NCBI GenBank assembly: GCA_017308375.1
Contig: JAFKEW010000057.1
Location: 1 to 53,970, forward strand
Source: Alphaproteobacteria bacterium
GTDB lineage: Bacteria; Pseudomonadota; Alphaproteobacteria; Micropepsales; Micropepsaceae
Direction of reading: 5' to 3'
Length of the DNA: 53,970 nt
Below, one piece after another: positions 1-8,766 of this stretch; the stretch's first letter is position 1, and each line of letters starts with the position of its first letter. The translations under genes and the position numbers were made by a program. The notes under the pieces were generated by a model. That model did not search any database and had not been told where the DNA came from. It was given only the letters and a program-made list of their open reading frames with translations.

Positions 1-1
1 A

Positions 2-412
2 GAATGGCGAGATCCGGCTACCGCGGCTCAACTCCTTAATCTCTTGCTCAAAACAAATGATTCGATCATCCAGCATGACGCACAGACACGACTTTCCAAC
101 ACTGTTTCATATCTGCAGAATCGCTTGCGCGTTGAATCGGAAGTCAGCCGTCGCAACGCTCTCAACCAGTTGCTATTAGAACAGGAGCGTTCCCTGATGG
201 CCGCCGAAGTAACCGGCCCTTACGCAGCAAATATTATTGATCGTATGTCTACGACCCCTGTTCTTATCAATAAGATCATATTCGGCGCTATCGCTTTCGC
301 CCTCAGCTTTCTGGCGGCATACATTGGCGTGACCGGCGTATCGGCGAAAAGTCGACCACACTTGGGTTTAAGCCAGACGGACATCAATGTGGATAATCAA
401 ACCGTTAGGTAA
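2..412 (+). CDS. Wzz-like polysaccharide chain-length determinant, C-terminal part (5' end outside window)
   Basis: The reading frame is open from the first bases of the window, so the true start lies upstream. What remains is the end of the periplasmic coiled-coil (residues such as RLRVESEVSRRNALNQL), a segment reading EERSLMAAEVTG-like with a Pro-containing linker (IIDRMSTTP), and one hydrophobic helix (IIFGAIAFALSFLAAYIGV) followed by a short polar tail. This order, periplasmic coil then a C-terminal transmembrane helix near the stop, is that of the Wzz/PCP family, which sets polymer length in the inner membrane during Wzy-dependent synthesis. It is the only plus-strand gene at this end of the polysaccharide locus; the next genes are on the minus strand. 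I am fairly sure of the family. The exact subclass (PCP-1 or PCP-2) cannot be decided because the N-terminus is missing. Confidence 0.72.
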   Translation, partial: EWRDPATAAQLLNLLLKTNDSIIQHDAQTRLSNTVSYLQNRLRVESEVSRRNALNQLLLEQERSLMAAEVTGPYAANIIDRMSTTPVLINKIIFGAIAFALSFLAAYIGVTGVSAKSRPHLGLSQTDINVDNQTVR

Positions 413-807
413 ACTCGCCAAAGTCCACACTGCAAAACCGAGTGGTCAGCCGCGCAGTCACAGGTACGCCCCCTCAACTTTTAGTCTTTGGTCGACCAAC
501 AGCTTCCATCTGTCAGACGTCATGTTGCCAAGCGTTTAAACGACTTCGTGCGCGACTGGTGTCGAAGCCATTGTGGGCACGCGCATATGCAGCAGCGAAT
601 TTCAGGCGCCCGCTTCCTACAATCTTGTTAAGGCGCAGAATACTTTCGGTCCGCGTGCATCACCCCCTTAAAGCCAGATCAGTGCACCCCGGCAAAATCC
701 GGTGCCGCGGGAACAAGGACACTCCAGAGCAGTAGGGGCACCGTACATCAACCAATAAGTCAATCGTGCCGCGACTGCAATAAGCCATTTCGGTGACTTG
801 CGAACCC
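413..807. other. Gene-free gap between wzz-like and polymerase-like genes
   Basis: About 395 bases without a convincing gene. Short open frames exist on both strands, but none has a recognisable domain, a good ribosome-binding site or a compositional signature. It separates two genes that converge (plus-strand wzz-like end and minus-strand polymerase end). No clear terminator hairpin was found. It could hold decayed coding sequence, but I cannot identify any. Confidence 0.4.
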
Positions 808-1911
808 TCAGGCCAGTGCGGCTGACGAGCCGAGCGATGAAGGAACCGGCCCGGCTGTCCACTGCCGTGCCAACCAACGGCTCTCGACCGCAAGCAGCAT
901 CGGACCAAGGTAGAGTACGCATGATGAAAAATGGCGGAGATAGCTTCCCAGATCGGGTTCGAATATCCAGAGGACCAACAAATGCGACATCATCAGCCGA
1001 ACAGATAACCGGGCACGCCAATCGCCTGCTCTGCCGGCCACCCACATGACGTAGAACCATAGCCCAGCATACAACGTCAGCACGGCTTCACTGGGGGTTT
1101 GAGAAAACAGAAGCGGAAAATTGAGCCGCACGATGGCATAGATGTAGTTGCCCAGGAATCCGATCCAGCTCGGATCCTGCAGGGGATTAAAAAAGGCGGA
1201 GCGATTCCCCGGGACCTCCGGAAAAAATACACGGAACTCATTCACGGCATCACGAGAAAGCCGCAGGAGATCGAATATCTGTGCAGGAATAAAAAAGCCA
1301 CCAATCGCAATCGCCATTACGACGGCACATTTGATCGGGCGTGAAAGGCGCGAGAACGCGGACAGCCCCGCGATCACACCAATTATGAGGATGTAGTATG
1401 GCCTCAAGCTGACCGCGAGATAAACGGCGTAGGCAATTACGCACACAAAGAGCGCACGCCTCTCCGTCTTGCATCGGATGATTGCGGCTACACACGCCGC
1501 CGATAATAGGAGGACCAGGAGTTCCTTCTGCGGCCGCACCAAAGACAGGGCAGCCGCTAGGGCGATGCTGAAAAGCGCTATCGCCATGGTCGACACAAAG
1601 CGGCGCGACGAAATTAGATAGATAATCACACCGACGCCGCCCGCCTGAACCATAACCGTCAACCCAGGAAGGGAGAATATTCGAATAAGGCCCGCGATTA
1701 CATTGAAGCTGGGGTCATTCCCAATGATTAAGTCCTGAGCGATATCCGCCATATTGGACGCATCGAAGCTGAAACGCCCAGGCAGCACAAATGGTGCGAT
1801 GCTTCCAAATATCAAAAATACAATGATCGCCACGATAGTGGTTTGTTTGCTGAACCGGTCTGATAAAATGTGTGTTTGCACGGCGTCATTCCGAACCACG
1901 GCCCATACCAC
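808..1911 (-). CDS. Polytopic membrane protein, EpsG/Wzy-like polysaccharide polymerase candidate
   Basis: A 367-residue protein made largely of hydrophobic segments (roughly nine or ten likely membrane helices) with short charged loops, for example RPQKELLVLLLSA and SLRPYYILIIG. The size, helix number and position inside an exopolysaccharide locus fit an O-antigen/EPS polymerase or EpsG-like protein. These families have very low sequence conservation, so the call rests on topology and context. The start is a GTG; no stronger start lies close by. It lies just downstream of the GT4 gene on the same strand (gap of about 40 bases) and is probably co-transcribed with it. GC content is lower than in most of the window, as is common for the variable genes of a polysaccharide locus. 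It could also be a flippase-like or unknown membrane protein. Confidence 0.55.
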   Translation of the reverse strand: MVWAVVRNDAVQTHILSDRFSKQTTIVAIIVFLIFGSIAPFVLPGRFSFDASNMADIAQDLIIGNDPSFNVIAGLIRIFSLPGLTVMVQAGGVGVIIYLISSRRFVSTMAIALFSIALAAALSLVRPQKELLVLLLSAACVAAIIRCKTERRALFVCVIAYAVYLAVSLRPYYILIIGVIAGLSAFSRLSRPIKCAVVMAIAIGGFFIPAQIFDLLRLSRDAVNEFRVFFPEVPGNRSAFFNPLQDPSWIGFLGNYIYAIVRLNFPLLFSQTPSEAVLTLYAGLWFYVMWVAGRAGDWRARLSVRLMMSHLLVLWIFEPDLGSYLRHFSSCVLYLGPMLLAVESRWLARQWTAGPVPSSLGSSAALA

Positions 1912-1952
1912 GGCAAACTGAGATACTCTTTTAGTTCACGCTTAGGTTATGC

Positions 1953-3158
1953 TCAAACAAGGCGTGCCGGAGCACTCTTATTCGCAATACCTCTCAAATC
2001 AAAGCGTCTATTTGTGCTGCTCTGGGCCAGAACATCCACATAAAGCTCAGCCCACCGCGATAACAGGACATCGAGGTTGCAGTGTTCCGCAACATGCCGT
2101 TGCGCCGCCTCACCCATACGCGCTGCATTGTCAAAATCTGCAGCAACGTGCCGCAATACAGCCGCATATGTTTCGGTTTTATCACAAACGAATCCGGTAA
2201 CACGGGCTTCGATGAGATCACGATTACCGACAGCATCGGATACCACACAAATCCGGCCCAGTGCCATTGCCTCTAAAAGCGCGAACGACATTCCTTCCCA
2301 GAGTGATGCCTGCAAAAAAACATCAGCGCTTTTGACCAGGGCCAACGCCTTCTCACGAGGCACCCACCCCGTTACGGCAAATCGCCCACCCTCATCCAGA
2401 AAATGCCGGAGCGATCCATCACCAATCCATATCCATTCCCAATCGGAGGGGCATCGAGCAGCAATCTCAGCAACACCTTTCGGATTCTTCGGTGTTTCAA
2501 CACGGCCGGAAAGGACAATACGAAAGCGCCTATCAACTCGATCTACAACGGCGTTCGACGCAAGTGCTTGTATCGCACTGACATCCACTCCGTTGAAGAT
2601 CATGGAAGTTGCGCAAGGCATCCACCTTACGGAACGATATTCGCTCGGCGAGAGCGCTACCAAATGTCCGCCGAAGAGAGAGAGCATCCACTCCATAAGA
2701 AAATGCAGCTTGCGCTTCCACCAGCTAGTATCCCTTCTTAAAAAGGGAAGCCCATGCGGTGTGTAGATGCACGGAATATCAAGACGCCTGCAGGCGATTC
2801 TGCCCAGAGCCCCTGCTTTGGCGTTGTGCAGATGCACGATCGCAGGACGAAGCGACTCTAGAACCTTTCGAATCTCTCCATAGGCCCGATAATCGGCACT
2901 GACGCTAATTTCGCGGCCAACTTCCCACGGTATGAATTCAACGGGTTCTGGAAACAGATGCCGAAAGTCTTCCAGACTGTCGCGCACTGGTGAATAAACA
3001 ACTGAAACTTTGTGGCCAGCAAGACACTGGGCAGCTACAAGCTGGCTCACCATAATTTCCGATCCACCCTTTAGGGCGGAGGCCACGTGACAAATGTGAA
3101 GCCGTGATCCTTGCGTTTCCTGATCGCGCGTACCTGCAAATGGAGGCGCAGACATCAT
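1953..3158 (-). CDS. GT4-family glycosyltransferase
   Basis: A cytoplasmic GT-B fold glycosyltransferase, predicted to add a sugar from a nucleotide donor to the lipid-linked repeat unit of the exopolysaccharide. The N-terminal acceptor half carries the family pattern HVASALKGGSEIMVSQL (residues about 23-40). The C-terminal donor half carries IVLSGRVETPKNPKG and the EX7E motif EGMSFALLE followed by AMALG (about residues 297-310), which holds the nucleotide sugar. Length (401 residues) is normal. Two ATGs sit in tandem at the start; AAGGA lies just upstream, supporting the first or second. The neighbour downstream is the polymerase-like gene and upstream is the SLBB exporter. Sugar specificity cannot be read from the sequence. 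Confidence 0.88.
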   Translation of the reverse strand: MMSAPPFAGTRDQETQGSRLHICHVASALKGGSEIMVSQLVAAQCLAGHKVSVVYSPVRDSLEDFRHLFPEPVEFIPWEVGREISVSADYRAYGEIRKVLESLRPAIVHLHNAKAGALGRIACRRLDIPCIYTPHGLPFLRRDTSWWKRKLHFLMEWMLSLFGGHLVALSPSEYRSVRWMPCATSMIFNGVDVSAIQALASNAVVDRVDRRFRIVLSGRVETPKNPKGVAEIAARCPSDWEWIWIGDGSLRHFLDEGGRFAVTGWVPREKALALVKSADVFLQASLWEGMSFALLEAMALGRICVVSDAVGNRDLIEARVTGFVCDKTETYAAVLRHVAADFDNAARMGEAAQRHVAEHCNLDVLLSRWAELYVDVLAQSSTNRRFDLRGIANKSAPARLV

Positions 3159-3239
3159 TGTTCCTTCTCAGCAAACATGCTGAAGCGCGTAAGCGGTATT
3201 CGTGGAACACATTCTAGTGGCATCAAAAAGTCCACACCT

Positions 3240-3490
3240 TCAGTTCCGGCTCACCACCGACAGCGATGCGGCGGCGACGGCGAGGTCGGAGAACACCTTG
3301 CTGACGAGAAGCGTCAATTGCTGAAATTCCGTCGGGCGCAGATTGCGCGGAACCACGATCAGAGAGCCCGGTGCAAGCTGATCCGAATTGAAGTGGAACA
3401 GGCCCGCGTCCATCTGGCGTGAAGACCCGTCCGGGTTCACGATGAAGACGTAGCCGTCATCGGCATAGCGGCCTGCGGATAGCTGCCGGG
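3240..3490 (-). pseudogene. Out-of-frame C-terminal remnant of the SLBB exporter
   Basis: Read in the minus-strand frame shifted relative to the large upstream gene, this stretch gives GRYADDGYVFIVNPDG, then SSRQMDAGLFHFNSDQLAPG, then IVVPRNLRPTEFQQLT and a helix ending SDLAVAAASLSVVSRN. This is the usual last 80 residues of the large SLBB-domain polysaccharide export proteins. The preceding gene stops inside its last SLBB domain (after NPGSYPQ). The coding information on the two sides joins only if about 20 codons plus one or two bases are missing. A GTG at 3440 could start a 66-residue fragment, but no sensible separate gene is expected. I treat it as the detached tail of the gene at 3437-6433: a deletion with frameshift, or an assembly error. 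Confidence 0.75.
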
Positions 3491-6433
3491 GTTCAACACC
3501 TCGCCCACCACGGTAACGTCGCTCGGCCGTTGCGGGATATAGAGGAAATCGCCTGGCTGCAGCACCACATCGTCTTCCGGCTTGGTCGCCAGTACGGCGG
3601 GATCGGCCACCACGGTCACGCGGCCCGATGCGCGCGTGTTATGCAGCTGCTGCACAAGCCCCTGCAGGAAGGCCGCTGCGTCCGCATTCGGTGCGCCGGT
3701 GTTCGATGTGGAACCCTGGGCCACGGCCATCATCAACTGCTTCTGGATGTCTTCCGCCGCACGCTCATATCCGTCCTGCTGCACCTGGGCGGCCGATTTG
3801 CGCAGGAACACCGCGCCATAGGGATAGGCCTGTGGCGTCAGCCCGCCCGCCTGTTTGAGCAGCTCGGACAGCCTTTGCCCACGCACCAGACTGAAATTGC
3901 CGGGGAAACGCACTTCACCCTGCACCGCCACCGTGCCCTGATCGGCATCGGTATAGACGGGATCGAAGCGGAAGGTGTCGCGCGGCAACACTTCCACACT
4001 CGCGAGCTTCGCGCCATCGAGTGCGATGGTGGATTGCGTGGTTTTCGATTGCCCGGTTTTGGTGTTCACCAGGGTACGCTGGAGATCCACGCGCGACATG
4101 TCGGTCCACTTCTGCGGGCCGCCGGCGGATTCCACCAGATCCTCCAGGGCAACAGGCCCGCCAACGAGGAACGTGCCCGGCCCGCGTACCGCACCGGACA
4201 ACGTCACCCGGTGATCGGCAAGGAAACTGATCATCACGTCAGGCGCCACCCCGATCTGGCTCGACAACTGGGCGACGTTGACGATCTCCGCATTCACCGG
4301 AATGTTGCCTTCGCTCGACATCCGCTGGTCCAGCGCAAAGGGGCCGGAGATTGCCTGTTGAATCTGATCGTTCTGCTGCTGCAAGGCGATCTGGCGCTGA
4401 TCGTAGAGATATTGCGAATAGCCGGGCGCCCCAGGTGCGGGCACGCCGTTCACACCCATGCGCTGCAAATAACTGGAATAGCCCGTCGCATTCGGATAGC
4501 CCGCCGCGCCCTGATAACCCGTCGTGGGATAAGTGGTGCCTTGCGCACCGTAATACGGGTTTTGCTGATAGAGTTGCGGATAGGTCTGTTGCGGTATCTG
4601 CCCCGGCACTTGCCCGGTTGTTGTTCCATAAGGCTGGGCGGCAGCGCCCATCGCGCCCTGACCAACCGCATAGGGATTTTGCGTGGCGCCCGGAACAACG
4701 CCAGGATATTGCCCCTGCTGTTGCAAGGGCAGATTGGGATTCTGCCCAGGTACGGCACCACCCTGCATTCCATTGGGTGTCATCGTGCCTGCAAAAGCAG
4801 GATTGGCCATATTGGTCGCGTATTGCGACATGCCCGGCCAATACGGATTCAATCCACCGCCGGGCACGACCGAAGCATAGATCGCGGCATTCACCGCCTG
4901 TTGCTGGGCATGGGCGGAAATCTCCGCGGCGGACCCCAGCATACCCGGCTGATTCACCACATCGAGATAATCGAGCCGGGCCGAATAGATATTCACGGCA
5001 TTGACAAGCTGATCGAATTCGCTGCGGCTGAACACCCGCACAATATCGCGGCTTTGCAGGGTTATATTGGCACGGCCGTCACGAATTTCGGTCGGTGAGA
5101 ACCCCACCACCTTGCGCTGAAGCGTGCGCGGATCCATGCGCGAAATCACGCCCAGAAGCATATAGGGCGATTGCCCCATCGCGCCGGGTGAACGCAGAAG
5201 GTCGGCCAATGTCGAATATTTGGAAAGGGAATAGGAACCGGCGAGGCTGGTGGGCCCCAATAGCTGGAACGATCCTTCCTCCGTGCTGACAGCCTGCTCC
5301 ACAAACAGGACGTCACCGTCCTTGGCATATTCACCTTTGAGCGAGGTCAGCGCATCCATCGCGCGCGCGCCCCCCGCACCCGTCGTCAACAGCGAATAAC
5401 GATAGGCACCGCGTACCTGCAGCCCCCCCGCCAACCGCAACAACTCGCTCAGCGGCATCCGGTCCTGCCCGGGCGCCAGTTCGAAAATGCCCGGCCGGCC
5501 GACCCAGCCGCTCGCCGCCACCACCTTGCCCACCGGCGGCACCACGATGCGGTCGCCATCGGTCAGAAGAACGGGGCGCGCGGTACTATCCACCAGAAGC
5601 GTGCGATAAAGATCGAAGGGAATGGTCCGCCCGCCGCGCAGAATCTTGATATTGCGCAGGCTGCCGGAATTCTTCACACCGAGGGCCAGGATCAGCGCAT
5701 CCAGCGGCGAAGACATGCCGGTCAGTTGTTTCACGCCCGGCGCATTGACCTCACCAGCCACAGTCACATTGATCTGCCGGAACTGGCCGACCGAGACATA
5801 GACACTGGTGGCGACATAAGCCTGCTTCACGGCCGCTTCGAGCGAAGCCTGAAAATCCGAGAAGGTCCGGCCGGCCGCGCGAACTGGCGGCAGCTTCGGC
5901 AGGGTTACATTGCCGTCATTGCCCACATACACGTCGTAGGCGGCATTTTCCTGTCCCCGCAGGCTGATGTGAAGCTGATCGCCGGGCCCGAGAACATAAT
6001 AGCCCTGCACCGACCCCACTTGCGGAACGGTGACCTGATTCATGCCGGTGAAGACATCATAGCCGAACTGGCGCAGCGGCAGGCCGGCCCGTTTCGACAT
6101 CACCAGTTCAACACGAGAGGGCACAGTGACAGGCGGCGGGCCACTCGGCGCCTGAATTGTCTGGGACTGAGGCTGTCGTGCGGACGACGGCACGGTAATA
6201 CCCTGCGTGCCGTTGTTCTGCATCTGTTGCAGGATGCCGGAAATATCGCCGCCAAGACCCCCGGTCTGGGCTTCACCGCTGGGCGCGAAGCCCAGTGCCA
6301 CACAGGCCGTAAGGGCGAGCCCAAGGCCTATGCGGGCCGAAATCCGTAAGGCGCGGGCAAAGCGCCTTTCCTTCCGGCACGGGCTCAAGCCTTGACCAGC
6401 CATGCGATACCCTCGGGATTGCGGCAACTTCAT
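3437..6433 (-). CDS. Large SLBB-domain polysaccharide export protein (Wza-like), C-terminus lost by frameshift
   Basis: An outer-membrane/periplasmic exporter of the Wza-like superfamily. After a signal peptide (hydrophobic run GLGLALTACVALGFA, cleavage near GEAQ) comes the Poly_export domain (YYVLGPGDQLHISLRG). Several SLBB beta-grasp domains follow (GEVNAPGVKQLTG, WVGRPGIFELAPG, GAVRGPGTFLVGG, GEVRFPGNFSLVRG, GEVLNPGSYP). Between residues about 530 and 705 there is a Gln/Gly/Pro/Tyr-rich low-complexity segment not seen in ordinary Wza. The frame then ends prematurely inside the last SLBB domain; the expected tail is found in another frame (3240-3490). Several possible starts lie between 6403 and 6460; the ATG at 6433 has AAGGCGG upstream. 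The Wzi-like gene precedes it on the same strand with a gap of about 50 bases or less. The truncated protein may be non-functional. Confidence 0.85.
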   Translation of the reverse strand: MKLPQSRGYRMAGQGLSPCRKERRFARALRISARIGLGLALTACVALGFAPSGEAQTGGLGGDISGILQQMQNNGTQGITVPSSARQPQSQTIQAPSGPPPVTVPSRVELVMSKRAGLPLRQFGYDVFTGMNQVTVPQVGSVQGYYVLGPGDQLHISLRGQENAAYDVYVGNDGNVTLPKLPPVRAAGRTFSDFQASLEAAVKQAYVATSVYVSVGQFRQINVTVAGEVNAPGVKQLTGMSSPLDALILALGVKNSGSLRNIKILRGGRTIPFDLYRTLLVDSTARPVLLTDGDRIVVPPVGKVVAASGWVGRPGIFELAPGQDRMPLSELLRLAGGLQVRGAYRYSLLTTGAGGARAMDALTSLKGEYAKDGDVLFVEQAVSTEEGSFQLLGPTSLAGSYSLSKYSTLADLLRSPGAMGQSPYMLLGVISRMDPRTLQRKVVGFSPTEIRDGRANITLQSRDIVRVFSRSEFDQLVNAVNIYSARLDYLDVVNQPGMLGSAAEISAHAQQQAVNAAIYASVVPGGGLNPYWPGMSQYATNMANPAFAGTMTPNGMQGGAVPGQNPNLPLQQQGQYPGVVPGATQNPYAVGQGAMGAAAQPYGTTTGQVPGQIPQQTYPQLYQQNPYYGAQGTTYPTTGYQGAAGYPNATGYSSYLQRMGVNGVPAPGAPGYSQYLYDQRQIALQQQNDQIQQAISGPFALDQRMSSEGNIPVNAEIVNVAQLSSQIGVAPDVMISFLADHRVTLSGAVRGPGTFLVGGPVALEDLVESAGGPQKWTDMSRVDLQRTLVNTKTGQSKTTQSTIALDGAKLASVEVLPRDTFRFDPVYTDADQGTVAVQGEVRFPGNFSLVRGQRLSELLKQAGGLTPQAYPYGAVFLRKSAAQVQQDGYERAAEDIQKQLMMAVAQGSTSNTGAPNADAAAFLQGLVQQLHNTRASGRVTVVADPAVLATKPEDDVVLQPGDFLYIPQRPSDVTVVGEVLNPGSYPQAAMPMTATSSS

Positions 6434-6481
6434 AACATACCGCCTTGCCGCCGCAAGCATTCCCGGCGGTGTGCGGCCAGA

Positions 6482-7981
6482 TTAGAGATTGAGACTGACG
6501 ATTGCTTCCACAGCGGCGGCAAAACCATGATCGGGCGGCAACTGATTGTCCTGAAGGCGGCCCACAAGCTGAAACCGCATGGTGCTGTAAGGCACGCTCA
6601 ACCGCGCCTCACCCATATTGATGGTGACGGGCACAGGCGTCAGTACATTCATACCGCGGGATATTGGATTGGCCGACGAGACATTTGCATGATGATAGGT
6701 CAGCGAATAAGTAACATTGCGTTTGTCAATCATGCTGAACTGCACCGTGGCCAGGCGCGAATCATTGTCCAGGCTGAAACCCATTGCATTGCCGCGATAG
6801 CGCATGCCGTCCGCATACATGAAATTGTTATAGGTGAAACCGTAGAGGTAATTTCCGAAACTGAAAATATCCCGTGTCGCGACAGTATCGGTATACTCCA
6901 CTGTCAGCCGCGCGGTCGCTTCGGAAAATGGCAGCCAGATACTGGCACCGAACAGATGGCTCGATCCGGAATGGGTGATCGGGCTTGAATCCTCGTTCAT
7001 GATCTGGGTGTAGATCTCGAACGGTACATTGCGGATTTTGTTGGTGTAACGGACATCGAACACCCCTTCATCGTTGGTGGGGCTGGGATGTCCGGGGTCA
7101 TTGGTAAAATTGAAATAGGTGGCGATGGGCTTGCAGACATGCCCCTCGCCGCAAAACTGGTCGGTGCGGGCAAGACCGATTTCCAACCCCGGCAGCGGGC
7201 TGAACGTGACGCGCAAGCCGTTGTAGAGCGTATTGCGCACCACCCGCGGCCCATCCAGCCAGCCGACAAAGAACTCGGCCTGCCAGGGACCGATCCAGGA
7301 AAGCCACGGGCTCTCAAACGGCGCAGTCGAAATCCGCGTAATGCCGACCTGCGGAAAAGGGCGTGCGTTATTGGAAAGCGACAGCGCAGAAAAATGACCC
7401 GGTCCCCACCAATGGGTCATGTAACCGGCATAGACCGCGGCATTGCCGATGCGCTGTGCGATATAGCTATTGTCGAGTACCAGAACCTGATGGTCGCGCG
7501 GGTTGGTGGAGCGTGCACCGACTGCCAGACGGATCGCCGTGCTGTCGAGTGTCAGTTCCGCGGACGCCATGCCCTGCACATCCTGCCGGGCCGTGGTCTC
7601 GAATCCGCGCACCACACTCGGATTGTTGGTCAGATCGAATGTGGCGTTGTAGCGGATTCGCCCGGTGCCGGTTTCGGCATAGCCGCGATCATGAACCCGC
7701 TGGGCTGCCGCCACGACATAAGCCGGTTGCCCTTTCAGGGAATCCGGCTGGTCCAGCCGGGCCAGCACACCGCCCCACGGAATGGGCCACTGGGTTGTGA
7801 CATTGTCGATCACACCGGAGGCCGCCAGAAGATTGATGTCAGCCCGAAGCTGATCGTCCCCCACTTCGGCCCAGGGTGAGGCAGTGGCCAAACCGGCGGA
7901 AAAAAACCACGCCAAAACGACAATACCAGCCGTAGCAAACCATGCCCGATTGGTATTCGTCCTCACATGCCGCGCGCCCAT
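6482..7981 (-). CDS. Wzi-like capsule assembly outer-membrane protein
   Basis: A 499-residue protein with an N-terminal signal peptide (AWFATAGIVVLAWFFSAGLATA, cleavage near ASP). A long stretch of alternating hydrophobic and polar residues follows, typical of an outer-membrane beta barrel, and it ends in SLNL as expected for a barrel C-terminus (terminal residue leucine instead of the common Phe). The early region GDDQLRADINLLAASGVI and the central WWGPGHFSALSLSNNARPFPQVGI are characteristic of the Caps_assemb_Wzi family. These proteins work at the outer membrane in surface attachment or export of capsule/EPS. It is the first gene of a minus-strand group with the SLBB exporter and is divergent from the sugar transferase at 8767. 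Confidence 0.85.
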   Translation of the reverse strand: MGARHVRTNTNRAWFATAGIVVLAWFFSAGLATASPWAEVGDDQLRADINLLAASGVIDNVTTQWPIPWGGVLARLDQPDSLKGQPAYVVAAAQRVHDRGYAETGTGRIRYNATFDLTNNPSVVRGFETTARQDVQGMASAELTLDSTAIRLAVGARSTNPRDHQVLVLDNSYIAQRIGNAAVYAGYMTHWWGPGHFSALSLSNNARPFPQVGITRISTAPFESPWLSWIGPWQAEFFVGWLDGPRVVRNTLYNGLRVTFSPLPGLEIGLARTDQFCGEGHVCKPIATYFNFTNDPGHPSPTNDEGVFDVRYTNKIRNVPFEIYTQIMNEDSSPITHSGSSHLFGASIWLPFSEATARLTVEYTDTVATRDIFSFGNYLYGFTYNNFMYADGMRYRGNAMGFSLDNDSRLATVQFSMIDKRNVTYSLTYHHANVSSANPISRGMNVLTPVPVTINMGEARLSVPYSTMRFQLVGRLQDNQLPPDHGFAAAVEAIVSLNL

Positions 7982-8766
7982 TCGGTCTCACCACTTAACT
8001 GTGGCCCAGCCACGCCACAACAAGACGGGACAGGACGGGCCGGAAAATACGCGGCATGGCCGTTCCAGCTGATCCGGATGCCTGCGCAGCAGAATCGCGA
8101 ATACGGAATTTTGAAAGAAAACTCAATCCCTTGCCCAGCCATGGCACTGGGGCCGGCGATCAGAATACAACGGCTATCCAGAGCGGGGGCGCCACCAACT
8201 GTAGCGAAAACGCAACATTTGCCGCCCCAATATCTCATACCGATATTAAAATCTTGCCTGCGCGACAGCGTCCGCACGAAACATGACGGCATCGCTATGC
8301 TTTACGCTTTGCCGGAGTGATAGGAGAGGATGCCTGAAACATAGGCAAAAGACATTCACATCTTTCTATCGAATTGGCGCCGTTAACATGCGATTAGCGA
8401 GTTTGTCAAAACTGTGTCGGAACTGTGCGTTTCTTCGGAATATTGTGACAAAGATGAATAGCTTACGGAACACTTACGATTTGTTAGGCACTGCATGCAT
8501 GAATGCGATTGTTTCATGCTGCACACTTCCAAACTATCCGTCCACGGCCTTTAATTTCCTTGACAGGCAAAAATGATTTTGGTCCTTTTCCCTCGGTTAA
8601 AAATGAGAGCCGATAATCAAGCGGCCGCCGATACCGGGCTGGGGCACGGTCGTTCAGAACCCACACTGACCGGCCGTTCGTTGCATGGGGGAGGATTGCA
8701 GACGAGCCGCTCTGGAAGGTTCCGGGGATTGGCAATTGAAACCGCTAGTAGAGTGTGCGGGGCCGC
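7982..8766. other. Long intergenic control region between divergent wzi-like and exoY-like genes
   Basis: About 780 bases with no convincing gene. The central part (roughly 8340-8620) is visibly richer in A and T than its surroundings, as expected for promoter DNA serving two divergent polysaccharide genes. A perfect TTGACA lies at 8560-8565 on the plus strand, but no good minus-10 hexamer follows at 16-18 bases (TCCTTT at best), so I record it only as a hint. The size suggests regulated transcription or an unrecognised small RNA. Neither can be shown from the sequence alone. Confidence 0.45.

Noticed and set aside
442..735. 97-codon plus-strand frame in the gap after the wzz-like gene
   Set aside because: No domain, no ribosome site, atypical composition (many Arg, Cys and Leu); not better than chance.
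3530..5098. Very long open frame (522 codons) on the plus strand opposite the SLBB exporter
   Set aside because: It is antisense to a well-supported gene with clear SLBB motifs and shows only low-complexity His/Arg/Ile-rich text typical of GC-rich shadow frames.
8560..8588. TTGACA as a minus-35 of a promoter for the sugar transferase
   Set aside because: No acceptable minus-10 hexamer lies at 16-18 bases, so it is kept only as a note in the gap entry.
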